NCBI GenBank assembly: GCA_013288465.1
Contig: JABDBT010000040.1
Span: 1-20,068, forward strand
Direction of reading: 5' to 3'
Source: Bacteroidota bacterium
GTDB lineage: Bacteria > Bacteroidota > Bacteroidia > Sphingobacteriales > Sphingobacteriaceae
DNA length: 20,068 bases
The first letter of the stretch is position 1, and each line of letters starts with the position of its first letter. The notes under the pieces were generated by a model, which saw nothing but the letters and a program-made list of their open reading frames with translations, did no database searches and was not told the origin of the DNA. This document shows, piece by piece, positions 14,936-20,068 of this stretch. The translations under genes were made by a program, and so were the position numbers.

Positions 14936-15765
14936 TGGAAACTCAGGCGCATTCAGTAACATCAAAGCAGTTAGATGAATTAATTGATCTTATTAAAAGG
15001 ATCTATGGTTTTGATTTTTCGGCTTATAGTAAAGCGTCTTTAAAAAGACGCGTTTCGAGGGTACTGATGCTTAAAAAACTGGAGTTTTACGACCTGAAAC
15101 ATGTGTTGGTTAATGATCAGCATTTCTTCCAGGAATTTTTAGAAGAAATTACGGTAAACGTTACCGAAATGTTTCGCGACCCTCTTTTTTACAAAGCTGT
15201 TCATAACCAGGTTGTACCTTACCTTTCAACTTATCAGCATATTAAAATATGGAGTGCGGGCTGTTCTTCAGGCGAGGAGGTTTACTCACTTGCTATATTA
15301 ATGAAAGAAGTTGAGCTAACAAAAAAATCATTTATCTACGGTACCGATATTAATACGGAAGTACTTAAAGATGCGCGCAAGGGTATTTATAGTTTACGCA
15401 AAATAAAGGGCTATGCCGAAAACTACGCGCTTTCGGGCCTGCATGGCTCTATCACTGATCATTTTACTATAATGTATGATGCGGCAACAATTCATAACGA
15501 ACTCAAACACAATACCTTATTTTCTGTTCATAATTTGATCTCTGATAATATTTTCAACGAGTTTCAGCTTATAAGCTGCAGAAATGTATTTATTTACTTT
15601 GAAACAGAATTGCAGGAAAAAATTCTGGAGCTTTTTTATAATAGTTTATGCCCGCACGGCTTTTTATGCCTGGGCGGTAAAGAAACCATACGGTCTGATA
15701 AATTCAGGAAGAAGTTTAAAGTTATTAATCAAAAAGAAAACATATACCAAAAAATTGGCGCTTGA
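14935..15765 (+). CDS. cheR: CheR-type protein-glutamate O-methyltransferase
   Basis: This 276-residue SAM-dependent enzyme transfers methyl groups to glutamate side chains. The N-terminal helical domain (about 10-65) contains FSAYSKASLKRRVSRVL. The catalytic part follows with VNVTEMFRDP (74-83), the SAM loop IWSAGCSSGEEVYSLAI (105-121), GTDIN (136-140) and ISCRNVFIYF near residue 220. The pentapeptide-binding tail of chemoreceptor-specific CheR enzymes is not evident. The ATG overlaps the stop of the kinase by one base. With no chemoreceptor nearby, the substrate may be the adjacent kinase (inferred). Confidence 0.93.
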   Translation: METQAHSVTSKQLDELIDLIKRIYGFDFSAYSKASLKRRVSRVLMLKKLEFYDLKHVLVNDQHFFQEFLEEITVNVTEMFRDPLFYKAVHNQVVPYLSTYQHIKIWSAGCSSGEEVYSLAILMKEVELTKKSFIYGTDINTEVLKDARKGIYSLRKIKGYAENYALSGLHGSITDHFTIMYDAATIHNELKHNTLFSVHNLISDNIFNEFQLISCRNVFIYFETELQEKILELFYNSLCPHGFLCLGGKETIRSDKFRKKFKVINQKENIYQKIGA

Positions 15766-16342
15766 CAAAAACATAATTGATAGGTGGCACAACGCTGATA
15801 TATTGTTGTTAGGTGGCTCTGCGGGGTCATTTAAATTGATATTTGAAATAATCAGGAATTTACCTCACGGTTTAAATAAAGCGGTATTAATTGTCATTCA
15901 TCGCAAAAAGAATTTTTTTAGCGAAATTGAAAAACTTTTCGCCGAAAATAGTCGTATTTTGTTTAAGGAAATTAGTGATAAGGATAAAATAAATACAAAT
16001 ACGGTTTATATTGCGCCGGCCAATTACCATACATTGATTGAAAAAGAGGGCCATTTTAGCTTAGATGTATCAGATGCCGTTTGGTATTCGAAACCATCAA
16101 TTGATGTAAGTTTTGAAAGCGCTGCTGATGTGTATCGCAACCGTTGTGCGGCTGTTTTATTGTCGGGGGCTAACCAGGATGGTGCGGATGGATTGCTGAA
16201 GTTGCGTAACAACGGGTCATTAACTATCGTACAAGACCCGGGTGATGCCGAAGTTTCGGTAATGCCAAATGCGGCCATTAATATTAACGCCGCCGATTAT
16301 GTGCTGCGTACAACTGAAATTTTAGAACTATTTAAAAGGTAA
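15755..16342 (+). CDS. cheB: CheB-type protein-glutamate methylesterase, no receiver domain
   Basis: The frame carries the CheB catalytic domain alone: LLLGGSAGS with Ser22, VLIVIHR with His49, VYIAPANYH (84-92), and LLSGANQDGADG with Asp142, the expected catalytic triad. It would reverse CheR methylation. No ATG lies upstream of the core; a TTG at 15755, inside the end of cheR (11-nt overlap), gives 195 residues and is the best start, though ATT or ATA codons shortly downstream cannot be ruled out. Lacking the usual N-terminal receiver, its activity may be controlled by another receiver in the cluster. Confidence 0.88.
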   Translation: MALDKNIIDRWHNADILLLGGSAGSFKLIFEIIRNLPHGLNKAVLIVIHRKKNFFSEIEKLFAENSRILFKEISDKDKINTNTVYIAPANYHTLIEKEGHFSLDVSDAVWYSKPSIDVSFESAADVYRNRCAAVLLSGANQDGADGLLKLRNNGSLTIVQDPGDAEVSVMPNAAININAADYVLRTTEILELFKR

Positions 16343-16372
16343 TTTTTAAACCTACATTTATTGCAAATATTG

Positions 16373-17878
16373 ATGAGCCCCGTAAATATCCTGATTGTAG
16401 ATGATAGGGAAGAAAATTTAATAGCGCTTGAAGCTTTATTAGATCGTACCGATATCCATATATATTCTACTACTTCCCCTAACGAGGCGCTGAAAATTGC
16501 CTGGGAAAATCCAATATCAATTGCATTGATAGATGTTCAAATGCCCGAAATGGATGGCTTTGAACTGGTGGAGATGCTGAAGTCGAACCCGCGAACAAAA
16601 GATATCATGGTTATTTTTGTAACCGCAATATCCAAAGAAGCTAAATACGCGGTGAAAGGGCTGGGCACCGGCGCGGTTGATTATCTGTATAAACCGCTCG
16701 ATCCCTACATCACATCTGCTAAAGTTGATTCGTTTATTCAACTGGCCCGTTACCAGGCCGAGATAAGGCAAAAAAATGATGAGCTGCAAAACTTTGCTCT
16801 TGTTGTAAAAAACTCTGCCGATATTATATGTGCCATTGACGCGCAAAATTTCAGCATACAAAGCATTAATCCGTCTGTAGAAAAAATACTGGGGTTTAAT
16901 CCTGAACTATTAAAAGGCAAAAGTATTATTGATATGGTTATTCAGCCCGACCAGGCTGCATTTAGAAAGAAACTGGGCGAGATTATCAAAGAGAACCTCA
17001 CCTTTATGGTCTTTGAGTTTCAGTTTAATACTTTCGACAAAAGAGCTATCTGGGCCGAATGCAGGGCATCATACCGCAACAAAGTAATATTTTTAAATAT
17101 AAGCGATGTTTCCCCGGCCAAAAGCTACCAGGAACAACTTATAAAATCAAAGGAAGCTGCCGAATATAGCAAAAAGGTAAAAGAAACGTTTTTAGCAAAT
17201 ATGAGCCATGAGTTACGTACACCAATTTCGGGGATTTTAGGCTTGGTTAACTTGTTTAAAAAAACAGAACTTACCGATCAGCAAAGCCACATGCTTAATT
17301 TGTTGGACACTTCGTCACAATCATTATTGGGTGTAATAAATGATGTGCTGGATATTTCAAAAATTGAGGCGGGAAAATTCAACATTGTAAGGTCGCCAAA
17401 TAATCTTTACGACCTGGTAAACGCCGTTTATAACTTGTTGAAATTTAAAGCGGATAAAAAAGGTATCGAGTTTTTTTTACAAATAGACACCGATGTGCCT
17501 AAATATGTTGTAGTTGATTCATTAAGGTTAAACCAAATATTAATGAACCTGTTAAGCAACGCAATTAATTTTACTGATAGGGGACACGTTAAGCTCACAT
17601 TAAGCACTGTCAAAAGTAATAAGGATAGGGTAAGGCTGAAGTTTAGCATTGAAGATACCGGTATAGGTATAGCGTCAGATAAATTATCCACCATTTTTGA
17701 TTCATTTCAGCAAGCCGAAGATGATACCTCTAATAAATATGGCGGTACGGGCTTAGGTTTAACCATCGTACAAAAGCTGGTTGAACTTAAAGGAGGAGAG
17801 CTTAGCGTGAGCAGCCAGATTGGCAAAGGTAGTGTTTTTAGCTTTACAAACTGGTTTACTGTTGCCGAAAAAACCTGA
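16373..17878 (+). CDS. Hybrid histidine kinase: receiver, PAS, HisKA, HATPase; frame-broken before its final receiver
   Basis: The ATG at 16373 gives 501 residues; an upstream TTG adds four and is not needed. Order: receiver (about 4-125) with phospho-Asp54 (ALIDVQMPEMDG) and Lys107 (YKPLD), PAS (about 138-250), HisKA with His279 in NMSHELRTP, HATPase with Asn396 (LLSNAINF), EDTGIGIA (427-434) and GGTGLGLT (457-464). No membrane segment is present, so it is cytosolic, with a receiver at the front that could take phosphate from the first kinase. The frame stops at 17878 just after FTNWFTVAEKT, while a further receiver continues in another frame. Confidence 0.9.
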   Translation: MSPVNILIVDDREENLIALEALLDRTDIHIYSTTSPNEALKIAWENPISIALIDVQMPEMDGFELVEMLKSNPRTKDIMVIFVTAISKEAKYAVKGLGTGAVDYLYKPLDPYITSAKVDSFIQLARYQAEIRQKNDELQNFALVVKNSADIICAIDAQNFSIQSINPSVEKILGFNPELLKGKSIIDMVIQPDQAAFRKKLGEIIKENLTFMVFEFQFNTFDKRAIWAECRASYRNKVIFLNISDVSPAKSYQEQLIKSKEAAEYSKKVKETFLANMSHELRTPISGILGLVNLFKKTELTDQQSHMLNLLDTSSQSLLGVINDVLDISKIEAGKFNIVRSPNNLYDLVNAVYNLLKFKADKKGIEFFLQIDTDVPKYVVVDSLRLNQILMNLLSNAINFTDRGHVKLTLSTVKSNKDRVRLKFSIEDTGIGIASDKLSTIFDSFQQAEDDTSNKYGGTGLGLTIVQKLVELKGGELSVSSQIGKGSVFSFTNWFTVAEKT

Positions 17879-18320
17879 GAAAGACGGGGATATAATCCCC
17901 GACAAATTACTTGCTCCTTTTGACAACATTAGTGTTTTAGTGGCCGAAGACAATATGGTTAACCAGTTTATGATAGCCAAAATATTGAAGGATTGGAATA
18001 TAGAGGTTGACATGGTTGACAATGGACGAAAAGCTATTGATAAACTACGGGCTAATGACTATGATTTGATACTGATGGATACCCACATGCCCGAAATGGG
18101 GGGGTATGAGGCTACAAAAATTATCAGGGTTGATTTTGACGAGCCTAAGAGGAGTGTTCCCATTATTTCGTTATCCGCCGCGTCACTTGATTATGAACAA
18201 AACGAAGCCATAGCCGTTGGGATGAATGAAGTGCTTCCAAAACCGTTCCAGCCATTTCAGTTACATGCAAAAATAAAGAAGGTATTAGCCGATAGATTAG
18301 CTGCTAAAAAGCCAGTTTAG
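17820..18320 (+). CDS. Receiver domain, probably the C-terminal end of the preceding kinase
   Basis: From about 17926 the frame encodes a full receiver: ISVLVAEDNMVNQ with acidic residues, phospho-Asp at codon 18078-18080 in LILMDTHMPEMGGYEA, and the Lys in LPKPF. The first ATG lies within the domain; the only upstream starts are TTG or CTG codons overlapping the kinase frame, so an independent start is weak. Removing one A from the A6 run at 17868-17873 would fuse it to the kinase as VAEKPEKDGDIIPDK, giving about 648 residues. A separate translationally coupled response regulator is the alternative. The 3' end overlaps the convergent ogt gene by 17 nt. Confidence 0.75.
   Translation: MAKVVFLALQTGLLLPKKPEKDGDIIPDKLLAPFDNISVLVAEDNMVNQFMIAKILKDWNIEVDMVDNGRKAIDKLRANDYDLILMDTHMPEMGGYEATKIIRVDFDEPKRSVPIISLSAASLDYEQNEAIAVGMNEVLPKPFQPFQLHAKIKKVLADRLAAKKPV
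17868..17873 (+). other. Reading-frame break at an A6 run in the second hybrid kinase
   Basis: GCCG is followed by six A and then CCTGAG. With five A the frame reads GAA AAA CCT GAG and enters the receiver; with six it reads ACC TGA and stops. The change needed is the loss of one A, opposite in sign to the break at 12138-12143. Confidence 0.65.
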
Positions 18321-18789
18321 TTTGGCCAATACCCATTATTTTGGCTTCATGCTCCAATAGCCATTGTTTACGCCACAATCCGCCGGCGTAGCCTGTTAAG
18401 CTGCCATCGCTACCGATAACGCGGTGGCAGGGCACAACAACCCATAAATTATTTTTACCATTGGCAGCGGCAATTGCCCGTATAGCCAGCGGATTATTCA
18501 TTTGACTGGATTGCTGCGCATAAGTTATAGTGGCGCCATAACTTATTTTTAACAATTGCTGCCAAACCTGTTGCTGAAAATCTGTGCCAGTTTGTTTTAT
18601 GGGGAGATCAAATATTTTACGTTCGCCGGCAAAGTATTCATCTAATTGTTGCATAGCTGTTTTAAGCAAAGTCGTTTGCGGCGGTTCGGCCGCTATTTCC
18701 TCCTCCAGTATAGATATGGCAGTAATATAATTATCATCAGCGGTGATCCTTGCAATACCTAATGGTGTACGATGATGAGTAGTGAACAT
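18304..18789 (-). CDS. ogt: Methylated-DNA--protein-cysteine S-methyltransferase (MGMT)
   Basis: This 161-residue DNA repair protein moves alkyl groups from O6-methylguanine to its own cysteine. The active site is Cys121 in VVPCHRVIGSDGSLTGYAGG. Upstream are the helix-turn-helix (FQQQVWQQLLKISYGATITY, 71-90) and the RAIAAANGKNNL segment (104-115) with the arginine finger region. The N-terminal part is short, as in Ogt, with no Ada metal-binding domain. The 3' end overlaps the convergent receiver frame by 17 nt. It diverges from ccmB. Confidence 0.94.
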   Translation of the reverse strand: MFTTHHRTPLGIARITADDNYITAISILEEEIAAEPPQTTLLKTAMQQLDEYFAGERKIFDLPIKQTGTDFQQQVWQQLLKISYGATITYAQQSSQMNNPLAIRAIAAANGKNNLWVVVPCHRVIGSDGSLTGYAGGLWRKQWLLEHEAKIMGIGQTKLAF

Positions 18790-18839
18790 TTGTTGTTTAT
18801 AAGATCAAATTTAATCATTATTGCCAGTGGTTTATAATT

Positions 18840-18919
18840 CATTCCGCAATCAGCATTCCGATTTCCGCAATTTACTAAGCAAAATTTAACTCAATCAACC
18901 TAATCTAACTTAATCAACC
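18840..18919. repeat. Word repeats upstream of ccmB
   Basis: 18840-18860 matches 8860-8880 before the helicase at 19 of 21 positions. 18888-18919 repeats the words AACTCAATC, AACCTAAT and AACTTAATCAACC found in the same order at 6152-6192 before the AHSA1 gene. Two otherwise unrelated leader modules are thus joined here in front of one gene. Confidence 0.65.
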
Positions 18920-18925
18920 AATTAC

Positions 18926-18933
18926 TACCTTTA
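18926..18933 (+). promoter_or_regulatory. Bacteroidota-type -7 box, likely leaderless ccmB start
   Basis: TACCTTTA differs from TAnnTTTG in the last base and lies five bases (CGCCC) before the ccmB ATG at 18939. The layout is the same as before the helicase gene (8939-8946), supporting a start site at or very near the ATG. Confidence 0.45.
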
Positions 18934-18938
18934 CGCCC

Positions 18939-19622
18939 ATGAAACTCATTGATCAAACCTGGTATCTTTTCAAAAAAGAGATATTGCTGGAGTGGCGCTC
19001 TAAATATGCCTTTAATGGAGTGTTGCTGTATATAGTTTCAACCGTATTTATCTGTTATATCTCATTTAAAATTACGCCTGGCCTGGCCGGCAGCAATGGC
19101 TATAAGATAGTATGGAATGTGCTTTTTTGGATCATTATACTCTTCGCGTCAGTTAATGCCATAGCAAAAAGTTTTATGCAGGAAAGTAAAAACCGATTGC
19201 TTTATTATTATACCATTGCCAGTCCGCAGGCTATTATCCTGTCAAAAACAATTTATAATATATTGTTAATGTCGTTATTAAGCACATTGGCATTAATAGT
19301 TTATATGGTATTTTTCCCCAATACCATTGGCGATTTGCTGTTCTATTTTTTAGCTGTACTATTGGGGGGACTTAGTTTTTCAACTGTATTTACCATGATA
19401 TCAGCCATTGCCTCAAAAGCGGGTAATAACGGCACGTTAATGTCTATTTTAAGTTTTCCGGTTATAATACCTGTTATTTTGGTGCTTATCCGTTTAAGTA
19501 AGGGAGCAATGGATGGCCTTGAGCGCAGTTTGAGTTATGGCGATATGTGCGTTTTATGCGCAATCAATGTTATTGTAATAGCCACCTCCTTACTATTATT
19601 CCCCTATTTATGGCGCGATTAA
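18939..19622 (+). CDS. ccmB: Haem exporter subunit CcmB (cytochrome c maturation)
   Basis: The 227-residue protein has six hydrophobic segments (about 23-45, 62-82, 104-124, 131-153, 164-186 and 200-222), the usual CcmB length and topology. Family features are FKKEILLEWRSKYAFNGVLL at the N-terminus, WIIILFASVNAIAKSFMQE and YYYTIASPQAIILSKTIYN. It would form the membrane part of the CcmAB ABC transporter in cytochrome c maturation. No ccmA precedes it, and the next start in the window is not ccmC. The last bases of the gene are duplicated downstream (19747-19762). Confidence 0.88.
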   Translation: MKLIDQTWYLFKKEILLEWRSKYAFNGVLLYIVSTVFICYISFKITPGLAGSNGYKIVWNVLFWIIILFASVNAIAKSFMQESKNRLLYYYTIASPQAIILSKTIYNILLMSLLSTLALIVYMVFFPNTIGDLLFYFLAVLLGGLSFSTVFTMISAIASKAGNNGTLMSILSFPVIIPVILVLIRLSKGAMDGLERSLSYGDMCVLCAINVIVIATSLLLFPYLWRD

Positions 19623-19762
19623 GCACAGTGATTGCTTTTAAGAATTTTCAGGTGTTTCGCAGATGCTTTTAGTTCAATAATTGAGGAAGTGAGGCCTTGT
19701 GCGATGCCTTTCCCTAATTTAGGGAAAGGAGGAGGATAGGGTAAAAATGGCGCGATTAAGCA
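19610..19762. repeat. 16-nt direct duplication of the ccmB 3' end flanking a 121-nt insert
   Basis: ATGGCGCGATTAAGCA is found at 19610-19625, covering the last ccmB codons and stop, and again exactly at 19747-19762. The 121 nt between hold a GC-richer palindrome (19707-19729). The pattern resembles an insertion with target duplication, though no terminal inverted repeats are evident. Confidence 0.75.
19707..19729. repeat. Perfect 23-nt palindrome downstream of ccmB
   Basis: CCTTTCCCTAA and TTAGGGAAAGG are exact reverse complements around one central T. In RNA this gives an 11-bp stem. It lies inside the 121-nt insert and could stop transcription after ccmB, but it lacks a following T-run. 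Confidence 0.6.
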
Positions 19763-19763
19763 T

Positions 19764-19809
19764 AATGCATTAAGATGTTACACTTACATTAGAAATGCAT
19801 TAGATTGTT
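19764..19809. repeat. Two imperfect 16-nt repeats, 30 nt apart
   Basis: AATGCATTAAGATGTT (19764-19779) and AATGCATTAGATTGTT (19794-19809) share the AATGCATTA core. They sit about 85-130 nt before the start of the next gene and could be tandem regulator sites. A -7-like TAGCTTTA lies further down at 19848-19855. Confidence 0.4.
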
Positions 19810-19893
19810 GCCCTGTTAATACTATTTTCATGAATAATTCATTTGTATAGCTTTATTTAGCGCCATCAAAATTTTTTGTACTAATTTTATTCA

Positions 19894-20068
19894 ATGCGAT
19901 TTTCCTGGTTAATATGGCTATGCCTTTTATGTCCGATGGTTACCTGGGCACAGGGCCAAACAATAAGTGGCAGGGTTGTACGTGCGGATAACGAAATAAT
20001 GGGAACACTCCTCTTAGGCTCGTCAAAATCAACCCTGATAATTTTTGTAGCCTCATACCCCCCCATTT
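19894..20068 (+). CDS. Probable TonB-dependent receptor / outer-membrane protein, N-terminal part; runs off the window
   Basis: The ATG at 19894 opens a frame of 58 codons to the window edge. Residues 1-19 form a signal peptide (MRFSWLIWLCLLCPMVTWA, then QGQ). The next segment TISGRVVRADNEIMGTLLLG resembles the carboxypeptidase-regulatory-like plug-side domain that begins many Bacteroidota outer-membrane receptors (usually GKVVDADNEP..). Only this short part is visible, so any exported protein with that domain is possible. A promoter-like TAGCTTTA lies at 19848-19855. Confidence 0.5.
   Translation, partial: MRFSWLIWLCLLCPMVTWAQGQTISGRVVRADNEIMGTLLLGSSKSTLIIFVASYPPI

Noticed and set aside
1..20068. 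CRISPR array, tRNA, rRNA, transposase, phage or toxin-antitoxin genes
   Set aside because: None was seen on reading; repeats found are palindromic or word arrays without the regular spacer pattern of CRISPR, though a tRNA scan was not run.

Overview
This window looks like the chromosome of a Bacteroidota bacterium, most likely family Sphingobacteriaceae (Mucilaginibacter/Pedobacter-like; genus is a guess). The grounds are GldC, DUF4199 and DUF2007 proteins, a CHASE3-type hybrid kinase, a Bacteroidota-style dihydroorotase, -7 boxes of the TAnnTTTG type close to start codons, near absence of Shine-Dalgarno sites, and moderate GC. No rRNA, tRNA, CRISPR array, integrase or transposase was seen.

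Layout. 1-5037 is read on the minus strand: the N-terminal part of a secreted S9 peptidase, CutC, a Tat-exported glycosylasparaginase, and a DUF2007 / membrane LuxR-type regulator / DUF4199 group. 5091-6609 is a plus-strand pair, a WYL regulator and an AHSA1/SRPBCC protein. 6924-8778 is minus strand: dihydroorotase and a VOC protein. From 8951 the plus strand carries a DEAD-box RNA helicase, a small membrane protein, GldC and a second membrane protein.

11502-18320 is the main block, a phosphorelay/methylation cluster: a CHASE3-GAF hybrid histidine kinase with three receiver domains, CheR methyltransferase, CheB methylesterase, and a second kinase (REC-PAS-kinase) followed by a receiver. No chemoreceptor, CheA or CheW is present. 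Both kinases are split by a reading-frame break at a run of six A. A glutamate-rich coiled coil just before the kinase core of the first one is a plausible methylation target for CheR/CheB. The window ends with a minus-strand O6-methylguanine-DNA methyltransferase, CcmB, and the start of a probable TonB-dependent/outer-membrane protein.

The gaps are rich in repeats: a REP/BIME-like element in two places, a perfect 33-nt palindrome, inverted arrays of short words that run up to or into start and stop codons (cutC, luxR-type, AHSA1, ccmB), and a 16-bp direct duplication of the ccmB 3' end. These repeats and the two A-run frame breaks are the least explained parts of the window.
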